NCBI GenBank assembly: GCA_009664345.1
Contig: CP043547.1
Span: 5,794,709-5,858,708 of the forward strand
Length of the DNA: 64,000 nucleotides
Direction of reading: 5' to 3'
Origin: Planctomycetales bacterium 10988
GTDB taxonomy: Bacteria > Planctomycetota > Planctomycetia > Pirellulales > Pb10988
Shown here: in pieces, positions 46,704-56,289 of the stretch
Numbering within the stretch: position 1 is the stretch's first letter
Layout of the letters: each line of letters starts with the position of its first letter
Notes under the pieces: generated by a model
Told to the model about the DNA's origin: nothing
Seen by the model: the letters and a program-made list of their open reading frames with translations, nothing else
Databases searched by the model: none
Made by a program: the position numbers and the translations under genes

Positions 46704-48857
46704 ATGCAGCAATTACTGAATCCCTATCTTCTGCCAGGACTTCTCTTAGCCGCGATTCCGGTGATTCTACATCTGATCATGCGCCAAAAACCGAAGCGGC
46801 TTGAATTTCCCGCTCTGCGTTTTTTACAACAAAAGAAGCAAGTCAATTCAAGGCGTTTAAAAATTCGGCATTGGCTATTATTGTTGTTAAGAGTGTTAGC
46901 TGTTTGTTTAATGGTCATGGCGCTGACTCGTCCTAGAACGAATGCTTCGTTGGGACCAATCGGTGATCAATATGCTCCAATTGCGGCAGCTTTTGTTTTT
47001 GACACTTCCCCCCGGATGGCTTATCAAAAAGAAAATGAAACGCGACTGGAGGCATCTCAAGAAAAAGCCCGCTGGTTGTTGAAACAGATGCCGAGTGAAA
47101 GTCATATCGCGGTGCTTGATTCAAGCTTAGGCCCGGCACAATTTCAAATTGATTTAGGCTCCGCTCGTCAACGTGTGGATCGCTTGGAAATCACCCCGAA
47201 TGCACAATCGCTTTCTGTGTCAATTGAAACCGCTTTGAATGTATTAAGTGAAGCCGATCCTCAGCTTCGGCAAGAACTTTATGTTTACACCGATCTGACA
47301 GAAATGGCTTGGTCGCCGAGTGTCATTTCTAAAGTAAATCAATTGCTGGAAGAGTCTCCTCAAGTCTCTGTTTATTTTTTAGATCAAGGGGTGGAAGACG
47401 TTCGCAATGTCAGCCTTGATCCGATCACACTTTCGTCGGAAGTGTTAACAGAGAATAGCCCGCTCCGATTGCAAACTCGCCTGGCTAGCACCTCTGGTTC
47501 TTCACAACAAACGGTTGAACTTTTGCTTGATCAAACCGATGGAACGAGCGTGAAGCGGGATACGCGAACGGTGACTGTTTCGCCCAGTTCGCCGCAGGTG
47601 TTGGAATTTGCTTTGGCGGGACTCCCGGAAGGAATCCATCAAGGCCGCATTCAGATCGGCAAGCGTGACAATCTTCCGTTTGACAATGAACGATTCTTTA
47701 CAATTGATATTCGTCCTGCTTGGAAAATTTTGCTGGTGAGCGAATCAGAGGAAGAAGCGGTATTCCTGCAAGAAGCACTTGCCCCAGAAGAATTGCGGCG
47801 TCGCAAGCAGGCTCGTTTTTCGATTGAACGGATTGATTTTTCGGAGTTGGAAAATACGAACTTGGATCGAAGTTGGGCGGCGGTATGTTTACTCGATCCG
47901 CAGGGGCTGAGCGATGCCGCTTGGAATTCGTTACATAACTATGCCCAGCAAGGAGGCGGAGTTGCCTTTTTTATGGGGAAAAGAGCCAGAAATGGACTTG
48001 CTTCGTTTCATTCTGAAGTCGCTCAAACCGTCTTCCCGGCGAAGTTGGCTCGGCTAGGACGAGCGGATCGCTTGGGTACTTCTTTGGCCCCCGATCCTTT
48101 TTCGCATCCGCTGTTGCGGGAGTTTCGCGATTTAGAGGGAAAGGTCCCGTGGGAGTTTCTGCCTGTTTATCGTTATTGGGTGCTGGAAGAGTTGCCGCTC
48201 GATGTGCGGACGGTGATTCCTTTTCAAAATACGTTGCCGGCGTTGATTGAGCGTCAGGTCGGCCAAGGCCGCGTGTTATTGATGACGACGCCGGTTTCGG
48301 AAGTGCCAAGTTCTCAAGGGGCTTGGAATGAATTGGTGCTCGAATGGCCGTTTGTGGTGTTATCCGATCAGATGATGCTTTACTTGGCGGGGACTTTGAA
48401 GGGAAGGCTCAATTATTTAGAAGGGCAATCGGTTCTGTTGTCGTTGCCTGAGAAGCATCCTCCGCTGACGTTTGTGATCTCTTCGCCATCGGGCAATGCC
48501 ACCAGAGTCAGTTCAAAAGCGAATGAAAAAGAGTTATTCTTGATCCCTTCCCAAGCTCCGGTGGCGGCGAATTATCAAGTTCGATCTTCTTCGACAGGAG
48601 AACAAAAGCTACTTTCTCTGGGTTTTAGCGTGAATGTGCCTGACACGATGAGCCAGCTTAGCCGAACGAATCCGGAGGTCTTGCAAGAGACCATGGGGGA
48701 AGATCGGGTGCAAATTGTGCGGGATCAAGAGGAGATCGTGCGGGCGATCGGACGCGGCCGAACCGGGCAAGAGCTGATGGGGCTGTTCGCAATCTTGCTG
48801 GCGTTTGCACTCGGGGCGGAATATATCTTGGCCAATCGTTTTTATCGTACGGATTAA
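46704..48857 (+). CDS. BatA-like membrane protein with degenerate vWA site, cassette 2
   Basis: A 717-residue membrane protein matching the BatA-like protein of cassette 1. It has an N-terminal BatA domain (LNPYLLPGLLLAAIPVILHL), a second helix at about residues 57-75, a vWA domain, and an amidotransferase-like middle (YAQQGGGVAFFMGKRARNG). A C-terminal helix ends it (GLFAILLAFALGAEYIL). The MIDAS motif is degraded: D100-T-S102-P-R104 has Arg where the second Ser should be, unlike D98-D-S100-F-S102 in cassette 1. Metal binding is therefore doubtful. The first 700 bases are A+T-rich and the remainder is closer to the window average. It ends 12 bases before the next gene. Confidence 0.83.
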   Translation: MQQLLNPYLLPGLLLAAIPVILHLIMRQKPKRLEFPALRFLQQKKQVNSRRLKIRHWLLLLLRVLAVCLMVMALTRPRTNASLGPIGDQYAPIAAAFVFDTSPRMAYQKENETRLEASQEKARWLLKQMPSESHIAVLDSSLGPAQFQIDLGSARQRVDRLEITPNAQSLSVSIETALNVLSEADPQLRQELYVYTDLTEMAWSPSVISKVNQLLEESPQVSVYFLDQGVEDVRNVSLDPITLSSEVLTENSPLRLQTRLASTSGSSQQTVELLLDQTDGTSVKRDTRTVTVSPSSPQVLEFALAGLPEGIHQGRIQIGKRDNLPFDNERFFTIDIRPAWKILLVSESEEEAVFLQEALAPEELRRRKQARFSIERIDFSELENTNLDRSWAAVCLLDPQGLSDAAWNSLHNYAQQGGGVAFFMGKRARNGLASFHSEVAQTVFPAKLARLGRADRLGTSLAPDPFSHPLLREFRDLEGKVPWEFLPVYRYWVLEELPLDVRTVIPFQNTLPALIERQVGQGRVLLMTTPVSEVPSSQGAWNELVLEWPFVVLSDQMMLYLAGTLKGRLNYLEGQSVLLSLPEKHPPLTFVISSPSGNATRVSSKANEKELFLIPSQAPVAANYQVRSSSTGEQKLLSLGFSVNVPDTMSQLSRTNPEVLQETMGEDRVQIVRDQEEIVRAIGRGRTGQELMGLFAILLAFALGAEYILANRFYRTD

Positions 48858-48869
48858 AAGTGAAGTTGT

Positions 48870-51116
48870 ATGCCTGAGATTTTGTTGCGTCCTGTTGGGC
48901 ATCCTTACTTGGTCATGGCCCTGATTCTCCTTTTGGCAGCGATGCTGTATTTCGGGCCTTCACGTCAAAAGACCAACAAACTGCAACGCATGGTCCTTTT
49001 TGCCTTGCGTGCCGGAGCGATTGCTCTGCTCTTCTTTGTGCTGATCCGCCCTGGGCTGATTTATACAGATGTGCAAAAGCATTCGGCGACGATTGTTTTC
49101 TTGCTCGATCAATCCCGAAGCATGCAGGTTACCGATGGGGTTGGCGGAACTTCCCGTTATGAAGAGTTGCAAAATCAGCTCAACGCCAGCTTGCCGCAGC
49201 TAGAGACCATGACCGAAGACCTGGAGGTGAAGTTCTATACTTTTGGACAAGAGACCGAAGAAGTCGCCTGGTCGCCCGAGGGGGTGCAGTTGCCGGAGTT
49301 GGCGGAAGCCCCGGAAAGTAGCTACGGCACGGCCTTGCGAACAGCCTTGCAACGCGGGGGGAATAAGCGTCTCGCGGCGATCTTTCTTCTGGGAGATGGG
49401 GCCAACCGGGCTTTGGGCGATCGCGATATTCCCCCCGGGGAGCCAGCTCGAATCTTGCAGAAACTCGGCACGCGAATCTATACCTTTGGCCTCGGCCAGC
49501 CCGGTGGTATGGGAGACACGCGGGATGTCTCTCTGAAAAACTTACGGGTGAATGAAACGGTTTTCGTCAAGAATATCCTCACCGTAGCGGCGGACTTGCG
49601 GGTGACAGGCTATTCCAATAAGCCGATCCGTGTGGAACTTCTCTTCGAAAATCCCAGTGGGGAGGAAGAAGTTGTCGCCAGCCAAACGGTGGAGGTCTCG
49701 CAAACCGGCGAAAGTGTGCCGATTGAGTTGGAAACAAGTCCGCAGACGCCGGGAGAATATCGCGTCACCTTGCGAGCCATTCCGCAATCCGGCGAATTGT
49801 TGCAAACGAATAATCAACTGAGCACCTTCGTGATCGTGCTCCGCGGCGGCATCAATATTCTGTATTTAGAGGGAGTCGCGAGGGCGGAGCAAAAGTATCT
49901 TCGGTGGTCGCTCGGGGGTTGGCAGAACATCAACTTGGATTATTTTGAGATCAATGCCCGATCTTCCGAACCGTTTCCTCCTGAGGCGGAGAGTTGGTTT
50001 GAGCCAGACGCCTACGATATTTACATCATTGGCGATCTCGATACGCAAGCCTATCCGGCACCCATCGCGGAGGCCTTTGCCGAACAGGTCAAGAATGGCA
50101 AAGGGTTGCTTTTTCTCGGGGGTTTTCATGCCTATGGAGCCGGAGGGTATCAGCAAGAGCCTTTCGCGGACCTGATGCCGATTGAGATGGACCGCCTCGA
50201 ACGGCAACGTTTTGGCGAACCGATTCGCGAAGATTTGCATCTCCTTGGCCCACAACGAATGATTCCCACTCCGACAGGCGAACGGCATTTTGTCATGTTG
50301 TTAGGAAGTCCCGCGGAAAACCTTTCTCGCTGGAACGAACTTCCGCCACTGGAAGGGGCCAATCGCTTTTTGGGAGTGAAGCGGCTGAGTCAGGTCTTGG
50401 CCCAAAATGAGAAGGATCAACCGCTGCTTGTTGCCCATGACATTGGCGGCCGGGTGTTGGCCTTCGCAGGGGATTCGACGTGGCGGTGGTGGATGCGAGG
50501 CTTTCAAGAACAGCACCGTCGCTTTTGGCGGCAGGCGATTTTGTGGCTTGCTCGTAAGGAAGATCAACGCGATGAAGGCGTTTGGATCAAGCTGGAAAAG
50601 CGGCAATATGCCCCTGGCGATCGGGTCGTGATTCGGGCCGGTGCTCAGAACAGCCAAGGCGAGATGCTTGAAGATGCTCAGCTTTCTGCGGAAATCGAAC
50701 TCCCCGATGGGCAGCGGCAACCCCTGACTTTGCAAAAGGAGGGGCTTGATTGGACCGCCACTTTCTTTGCTACCGAGCAACCCGGCGATTATCGCGTGAT
50801 CGCTGCTGGGGAACATCCCGAAGTCGAACTTGGCCAGGCGACCGCCCGCTTTCTGATCCAAGAACGAGATTTGGAACTCGACAATCCCGCCGCCGATTTG
50901 AGCTTGTTGAATGAATTGGCCTTGCTCACCGAAGGCGAGGCGTTGGCCCCAGAGCAACTTCCTTCCCTCTTAAAGAAGCTCCAGCAGGAAGGTTTGCATA
51001 GTGAAGTAGAAACGCAAACTCAGATCGATCTCTATGATAACTGGTATGTCTTGCTGCTGTTTGTCGGCTTTTTGGCGACGGAATGGTTCTTGCGAAAGCG
51101 GTGGTCACTCGTCTAA
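48870..51116 (+). CDS. Membrane vWA/amidotransferase-like protein, cassette 2
   Basis: A 748-residue membrane protein with the same plan as 25055-27556. Two N-terminal helices (about residues 12-28 and 42-62) precede a vWA domain with intact MIDAS D80-Q-S82-R-S84 (FLLDQSRSM). A beta-rich middle and an amidotransferase-like segment (about 405-440, VKNGKGLLFLGGFHAYGAGGY) follow. The C-terminus is a membrane helix (WYVLLLFVGFLATEWFLRKRW). No nucleophilic Cys was seen in the amidotransferase-like part. It ends cassette 2, converging on the rhomboid gene with a 13-base gap. Confidence 0.83.
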   Translation: MPEILLRPVGHPYLVMALILLLAAMLYFGPSRQKTNKLQRMVLFALRAGAIALLFFVLIRPGLIYTDVQKHSATIVFLLDQSRSMQVTDGVGGTSRYEELQNQLNASLPQLETMTEDLEVKFYTFGQETEEVAWSPEGVQLPELAEAPESSYGTALRTALQRGGNKRLAAIFLLGDGANRALGDRDIPPGEPARILQKLGTRIYTFGLGQPGGMGDTRDVSLKNLRVNETVFVKNILTVAADLRVTGYSNKPIRVELLFENPSGEEEVVASQTVEVSQTGESVPIELETSPQTPGEYRVTLRAIPQSGELLQTNNQLSTFVIVLRGGINILYLEGVARAEQKYLRWSLGGWQNINLDYFEINARSSEPFPPEAESWFEPDAYDIYIIGDLDTQAYPAPIAEAFAEQVKNGKGLLFLGGFHAYGAGGYQQEPFADLMPIEMDRLERQRFGEPIREDLHLLGPQRMIPTPTGERHFVMLLGSPAENLSRWNELPPLEGANRFLGVKRLSQVLAQNEKDQPLLVAHDIGGRVLAFAGDSTWRWWMRGFQEQHRRFWRQAILWLARKEDQRDEGVWIKLEKRQYAPGDRVVIRAGAQNSQGEMLEDAQLSAEIELPDGQRQPLTLQKEGLDWTATFFATEQPGDYRVIAAGEHPEVELGQATARFLIQERDLELDNPAADLSLLNELALLTEGEALAPEQLPSLLKKLQQEGLHSEVETQTQIDLYDNWYVLLLFVGFLATEWFLRKRWSLV

Positions 51117-51129
51117 GCGTCGCCAGCGT

Positions 51130-52785
51130 TTAAACATTTTCCTTCGCAACTTCTGGGGTTTTCTCTGTTTCGATCCTCTCTTGGACCGCTTGGTGATGTG
51201 GCCTCGGCAAGACGAGAAGTCCCAAGACCAAGCCTGTTAAAAAGCCGCCCATGTGCGCTGCCGAACTCACATTCGGAGTGAAGTAATCGAAGACCATCTG
51301 CGCAAAGATCAATCCGAGTAACAAGAAAAGCTCCTGTTGAGAGAGTCGCGAACGCTGTCTCCACCAGAAGGTCCACAACAGGGCCGTTGTCACGCCAACC
51401 AATCCCATCACACTTCCGCTTGCCCCGACTAGCAGATGTTCCGGTTGATACCAAGCTGAATCCGGCGGAAGTTGATTGAGTCCCAACACCGTCAGCGATG
51501 CCCCCAGCCCGCTAATAATATAGATAATCAAAAATCGCCAGTGGCCAATCACCTGCTCGACATACCGTCCTAGTAACAATAGCCCGCCGAGATTCAACAA
51601 CAAATGCATCCAGCCGGAATGCAAAAATCCCACGGTGAATAATCGCCAGCCATCGGCCTTCCAATCATCAAGGGGAACATGTAAGGCCCCCATTTCGTAA
51701 AGCCCTTGGAGGTATTCCTGGTTGGGGAGTTCGCTCGATGGCTCGAAGAGAAAGACGATGATCTGAGCCGCCGCTAAGAGAAACGTGATGGCCGGAATCC
51801 CCGCAGGCGGATATTGCATTGAGGGATACATTGGCAAATCGACCGGGTCGGAGGAAAGCATTTTTAGGAGATGTTGCTGTTCCTCTCGCATCAATTCCGG
51901 TTGCCAGGGCAGGAAAGAATGATCAAGCCGCCACTGTGCGGAACGCTGCAAGGTTCCATTCGCCGAGTTAGCCAACTTCACAAAAGTTTGGCGAGCCGCT
52001 GCCGCTTGTCCTGCCAGGGATTGGGTGGTTGCTCGCCAAAAGGTTTTCGTCGGTTCTTCGATCAGTTTTAAAGGACCACTCAGTAAGGTATCGACCGCTT
52101 GTTCTTTTCCGCAAAAGCTCAGCACCATCAACCGCATGATTTCCAGGGGTTCCCGACGTCCAAGCGGGGCCAACTGGGCTTCAATCCGTCCATAACAATC
52201 GAGCATCGTTTCTTGCTTGCCCAGCTCGCCGAGGCTGCGGAGAAAGTTCGTCGCCACGGTCGGGTCAAGCAAAATCAGTTCTCGGCGAGGGTGGTCCGAA
52301 ACCCACTTCACCAAATCTTCCCATTGATTTTCATAACGGAAGAGGGTCATTTGAGCCGACCAACCCAAAGGATGATCCCACTCTGCGAGCCGGGCAAGTT
52401 CGGCTTCCGCTTTCTCCTTTTGAGGAGATTGCAAATTGGCCAAGGCCTTGAAAAACTGCGGCGGTTTCGACCAGTTATCAAAAGGATGAAAAAGATAAGA
52501 AATGGTCGCTAAATAATATGCAGCTCGGTAATTCTGCCTGGCGGTGAAGATCGGTTGAAAGCGGGGAAGGATCTTTGGCACTAAGACCAAGACCAGCCAA
52601 AACCCGGCCATCCAATAACCGGCCTGCTCGGGAGAGAAAGAATAGAGGATTCCCAAGCCTAGCAAAATCGACGAGAAAACCCCGAACCAGCCCCAATCTC
52701 GGGGTGTCCCTCCTTGGAGAATCTGCACAAGTCCGACAAAACAGGTAAACCCGATCATCCAGATCAAAAGGTCATTCGCATCCAC
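51130..52785 (-). CDS. Rhomboid-family intramembrane serine protease with long helical N-terminus
   Basis: A 551-residue integral membrane protease. The rhomboid domain (about residues 330-530) keeps HSGWMHLLLNLGG (H394 and N398), the catalytic GASG (S456) and the catalytic His in AHMGG (H511), so it should be active on membrane-spanning substrates. The first 330 residues are unusual: three hydrophobic helices near residues 5-75, then a soluble TPR-like helical region (ALANLQSPQKEKAEAELARLAE, VDTLLSGPLKLIEEP) that could recruit substrates. It converges on cassette 2, whose membrane vWA proteins are possible but unproven substrates. Confidence 0.88.
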   Translation of the reverse strand: MDANDLLIWMIGFTCFVGLVQILQGGTPRDWGWFGVFSSILLGLGILYSFSPEQAGYWMAGFWLVLVLVPKILPRFQPIFTARQNYRAAYYLATISYLFHPFDNWSKPPQFFKALANLQSPQKEKAEAELARLAEWDHPLGWSAQMTLFRYENQWEDLVKWVSDHPRRELILLDPTVATNFLRSLGELGKQETMLDCYGRIEAQLAPLGRREPLEIMRLMVLSFCGKEQAVDTLLSGPLKLIEEPTKTFWRATTQSLAGQAAAARQTFVKLANSANGTLQRSAQWRLDHSFLPWQPELMREEQQHLLKMLSSDPVDLPMYPSMQYPPAGIPAITFLLAAAQIIVFLFEPSSELPNQEYLQGLYEMGALHVPLDDWKADGWRLFTVGFLHSGWMHLLLNLGGLLLLGRYVEQVIGHWRFLIIYIISGLGASLTVLGLNQLPPDSAWYQPEHLLVGASGSVMGLVGVTTALLWTFWWRQRSRLSQQELFLLLGLIFAQMVFDYFTPNVSSAAHMGGFLTGLVLGLLVLPRPHHQAVQERIETEKTPEVAKENV

Positions 52786-53552
52786 AAGCGTTCGTATCCG
52801 AGACTGAATAGGGAGTCGAGAAGCGATCAGAACAAGCCACTCTGCTCCAATCGCCCCCTCGGTCGGGTTCGTATTGCAATCATCTCAAAACGACAGCCAA
52901 CACGGAAGACGAAGCACGGAAAAATCAGCATTTTTCCTATAATCTGAAGTCACTCGTCTGGGAATAGTAAGCAAAACCAAAGTGGTCAGTAATTTCTTGT
53001 TCGAAAAGTTCGCATTTTAGAGAAACTGCGTAACCCTTAACCTACGTACGTCAAGTAACATTAAGCTTTAGTAGCGGCAAATAGAAGGGTTGCCTCATAC
53101 AAATGAACCAAGGGGGGCTGGAAATCGTTACCATCGAAGGGTTACGTCTGGTGGCGAAATTTACCAGACATTTGCCATAAAACTAGATTTCTGCTGCGAA
53201 CTTCGATATGATCTTAAGAGGCGTTCGGAGTTTATAGGGTCATTGATGAGTAAAGTGCAAAGATAACGTAGGGTTGTATGAACAGAAATCCTCTAGAAGT
53301 CCATCAAATTTTTATCTGATGATCATCGTTTCTGGATAAGCCACATGCTATGCTAAAGAAGCTGACCTGGAGCCTGTGGTCACAACTTCGCCGTGATTTT
53401 TCAATTTATTTTGATGAATCGCGAATCATTCGATCAGAATTTGTGCTCAACTGAAACTCGATGAACGTGCTCGGTGGGCAACGAATTTCACTTTCAAGGA
53501 GGTGGGAAAACGCACGGCAGTCGCCACCGCTTTCCCTTGAAGGCAGTCACAT
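52786..53552. other. Long intergenic region between rhomboid and App1-like genes
   Basis: About 770 A+T-rich bases with no supported gene. It holds the promoters of both divergent genes, a hairpin GTCTGGT (53146-53152) with ACCAGAC (53163-53169), a palindromic ACGTACGT near 53045, and the inverted repeat at 53493-53541. Short frames here lack domains. Confidence 0.45.
53493..53541. repeat. Bulged inverted repeat in the leader of the App1-like gene
   Basis: TTCAA (53493-53497) and GGGAAA (53504-53509) pair with TTTCCC (53531-53536) and TTGAA (53537-53541). GGAGGT (53498-53503) is left as a bulge. An alternative pairing GGTGG/CCACC (53501-53505 with 53524-53528) competes. It ends 12 bases before the ATG, so it may affect translation. 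Confidence 0.4.
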
Positions 53553-54695
53553 ATGGCTTTTGCAATTGAACCGTGGACGGGATTCCACAAATCTTCGGCC
53601 TCTTCCCTTGATTCGGAAATCGGCCAAGATCATTCCGTTGTCTTCTTTCCGACCTATGCTTGTCGTCGCGAAGAAGATACGTGGGATGTTTTCATTCATG
53701 GGTGGATTTTTCATCCGGAAATCAATTCCCGTCTCCGTACGTTGACTCTCCGCTGCATCTTGCAACTGCTGCGGATGGAACGCGATCAAATTCGCCAAAT
53801 CCTGTTCAATCGCCGAACGCAAGGCTTTATCGTGGCCAATGCGAAGGGCAAAACGATTACCATTCGGATCGGAGATCGGGTGCATCGCCTCCGACGTTCC
53901 GTGAGCAATGGACATTTCCAAAGTGTTCTCCGCTTGACCGAAGAAGAATTGAAACTTTGGCAAGACGAAGCGGGAGCCACCATCTTTGGTTACAAGCAAT
54001 TTCCTTTCCAAGCCCTGACGCATCCGGAGGACGAACGTTCCTTCATCGGAAACGTGCATCAAATCGACCGCACGGGATACTCGGTGATTTCTGATATTGA
54101 TGACACCATTAAAGTCAGCGATGTTCATGACCGTCGGGCGTTGCTTGCCAATACCTTTTTGCGAGACTTCGAAGCGGTGCCGGGAATGCCTGCCTGTTAT
54201 CGCCGAATAGCCAAATGGGGAGCGGCAATCCATTATGTTTCTTGCTCCCCGTGGCAACTTTATGAGCCACTGTCGGAATTCTTTCATCGTGAAGGTTTCC
54301 CGCCAGGACCGTTCCATCTTCGTTCTTTGCCCGGCAAAACGACGATTTGGAAAAGCCTGTTCACTTCACGAACCGTCGGAAAACGCCGCACCATCGAACG
54401 GATTTTGCGGACTTTCCCGGAACGCAAGTTCCTCCTGATTGGGGATTCCGGCGAAAAAGACCCTTATCTCTACGCTCACTTGGCCCGCCGTTATCCTGAG
54501 CAAATTGCGATGATCAGCATTCGCAAAGTCGCTATTGATGAAAAAAAGGATGAGCTTCTGCCACGGATCTTCCGCAAGATCCCTGGTGATCGTTGGCACT
54601 TTTTCCAAACAGCCCAAGAATTGGAAACCCGCTTGCTTCCCATTCTCGAAGCTGCCCACGCCAACAAGCCCCCTTCGACGGCCATTACTTGTTAA
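53553..54695 (+). CDS. App1-type phosphatidate phosphatase (DUF2183)
   Basis: A 380-residue protein with the HAD-like catalytic domain of yeast App1 phosphatidate phosphatase. The DxDxT motif is D181-I-D183-D-T185 in VISDIDDTIKVSD. It is followed by the family blocks NTFLRDFEAVPGMP, HYVSCSPWQLYEPL, KTTIWKSLF and FLLIGDSGEKDPYLY. The expected reaction is dephosphorylation of phosphatidate to diacylglycerol. The N-terminal 175 residues are beta-rich and match the usual App1 upstream region. No signal peptide is visible. A short AAGG lies about 8 bases before the ATG. It is followed by an exported-type nuclease/phosphatase gene in the same direction. Confidence 0.86.
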   Translation: MAFAIEPWTGFHKSSASSLDSEIGQDHSVVFFPTYACRREEDTWDVFIHGWIFHPEINSRLRTLTLRCILQLLRMERDQIRQILFNRRTQGFIVANAKGKTITIRIGDRVHRLRRSVSNGHFQSVLRLTEEELKLWQDEAGATIFGYKQFPFQALTHPEDERSFIGNVHQIDRTGYSVISDIDDTIKVSDVHDRRALLANTFLRDFEAVPGMPACYRRIAKWGAAIHYVSCSPWQLYEPLSEFFHREGFPPGPFHLRSLPGKTTIWKSLFTSRTVGKRRTIERILRTFPERKFLLIGDSGEKDPYLYAHLARRYPEQIAMISIRKVAIDEKKDELLPRIFRKIPGDRWHFFQTAQELETRLLPILEAAHANKPPSTAITC

Positions 54696-54811
54696 CGGGT
54701 TTCTCCTTGTTTCTTGAAGAAAAAGCGGTGATCCTTCCCGCTTCTGCTATGAATGCGCGTATGCCTATGGTATGTTACTAGGTATATGTTCACTAGCGGA
54801 AGGTGGGAGAG

Positions 54812-56260
54812 ATGGCGAGTTACGCGTTCAAGAAAGACCCCCGTGTTTGGGTGTTGTTGATTGTGATCTTGCTGCTGGTTTTCCTTTATGAAAGCTGGCG
54901 AGATCGTACGCTTGAACGTTTTTTCTGGTCGGCTGACCGTCGAGCAAACCCGCAAGGACTTACCCTGCTTACCTATAATACGCAATTTCTTTGGGATGGC
55001 CGGGAGCCGGAAGAAGGACAAGTTGAGTTCCCTTGGAAGCATTCTCCCATTCTTGCTACGCAGCGAATGCAGCAAATCGCCCAAGTCATTGATGCGGCAA
55101 ATCCGGATATTGCAAGTCTGATTGAAGTTGAAAACTTTCAAACCATCGCCCTGCTCAATCGGCAGTTTTTGCCAAAGAAGCAATATCGCGAGTACCTCGT
55201 TCCCGGCAAAGATGTTTATACCGGTCAAGACCTCGGACTTTTGAGTAAAGTCGATTTCTACACGGTTTATCACGATGAACGCAAAGGCCGATCGGGTCCG
55301 GAGCGAAAATCGGTTTCCAAAAACTATGTGGCGACTTTGGAAATCGACCCGTTTCCCATTACGCTCATCGGGGTTCATTTACTCGCGAACCCGAAGTCAG
55401 AGGAACGGCGGTATTTGCGACAAGCCCAAGCGGACGCGATCAGCCAAATTGCCTGCGAAGCTGCTGCCCGAGGTCACGAAGTGATCGTCTGGGGGGATTT
55501 CAACGATTACGATGGCAATTCGCAAAGCTTGGATCTACGTGGAAACGAGCCGATCACCAGTGTTTTGCAAAAGATACGCCGACAAAATCCGAACGATCCC
55601 AACGACGATCTCTTGAATGTCACCATGTGGGTGGACCCGGCCAAGCGATACACTTCCATCTATGATCGAAATCAGAATGGCAAGGTGGACGGGGCTAGTG
55701 AACTTTCCGCGATCGACCATGTCTTGATTTCCGCGAACTTGGCTCAGCATCTTGCAGAAGTTCGTTTTCTCCATGAGGAAGTCCCCGTCGGGCTTTCGGA
55801 TCATTATCCTATCTATCTCCGGTTTGATTTTTCTCAAACGTACACGCTTCCCGGTACAAACCTCATTCCTAATGCATCCGGCCAGCAGGAATTCGCCGCT
55901 TCTAAAGAATCGCAAAGTGTTCGGATGGTAAAAATTTTGGCAAATCCTTCCGGCGACGAAGAACAAGACGAAGCGATTTTGTTAAAAAATGAAAGCAGCG
56001 AACCGGTTTCGCTAGTGGGCTGGACGGTTCAAGATGCTCGGGGAGATCGTTGGCAATTGGCGGGACTCGGCACCTTGGCACCGGGTGAATCGAAGACCAT
56101 CCGCCGTTCGGGGCAGCCGATGTCGCTCAATAATCGTGAAGAAGTGGTGGAATTGATTCATCCCAGTGGGGTTGTCATGCAAACGTTTGACTATATTAAC
56201 GCTGTGGAAGATGAATGGACAACGGTTTATGATCAAAGCTCTTTACGAACAATCCCATAA
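54812..56260 (+). CDS. Membrane-anchored endonuclease/exonuclease/phosphatase with lamin-tail domain
   Basis: A 482-residue protein anchored by an N-terminal helix (VWVLLIVILLLVFLY). The endonuclease/exonuclease/phosphatase domain (about residues 45-345) keeps the metal and catalytic positions: LLTYNTQ, SLIEVEN, IGVHLL, WGDFNDYDG, AIDHVLIS and GLSDHYPIYLRF. The C-terminal 110 residues form a lamin-tail domain (LKNESSEPVSLVGWTVQDARGDRWQL...LAPGESKTIRR). Together these suggest an extracytoplasmic DNase or phosphodiesterase. GAAGG 8 bases before the ATG at 54812 favours that start over the GTG at 54803. Carbonic anhydrase follows 29 bases downstream. Confidence 0.84.
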   Translation: MASYAFKKDPRVWVLLIVILLLVFLYESWRDRTLERFFWSADRRANPQGLTLLTYNTQFLWDGREPEEGQVEFPWKHSPILATQRMQQIAQVIDAANPDIASLIEVENFQTIALLNRQFLPKKQYREYLVPGKDVYTGQDLGLLSKVDFYTVYHDERKGRSGPERKSVSKNYVATLEIDPFPITLIGVHLLANPKSEERRYLRQAQADAISQIACEAAARGHEVIVWGDFNDYDGNSQSLDLRGNEPITSVLQKIRRQNPNDPNDDLLNVTMWVDPAKRYTSIYDRNQNGKVDGASELSAIDHVLISANLAQHLAEVRFLHEEVPVGLSDHYPIYLRFDFSQTYTLPGTNLIPNASGQQEFAASKESQSVRMVKILANPSGDEEQDEAILLKNESSEPVSLVGWTVQDARGDRWQLAGLGTLAPGESKTIRRSGQPMSLNNREEVVELIHPSGVVMQTFDYINAVEDEWTTVYDQSSLRTIP

Positions 56261-56289
56261 ACAACACAGCCGTAAGCTTGGAGAAACCT

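Noticed and set aside
53101-53400. Possible structured RNA in the rhomboid-App1 gap
   Set aside because: Only one modest hairpin (53146-53169) was found and no known riboswitch or RNA core could be recognised.
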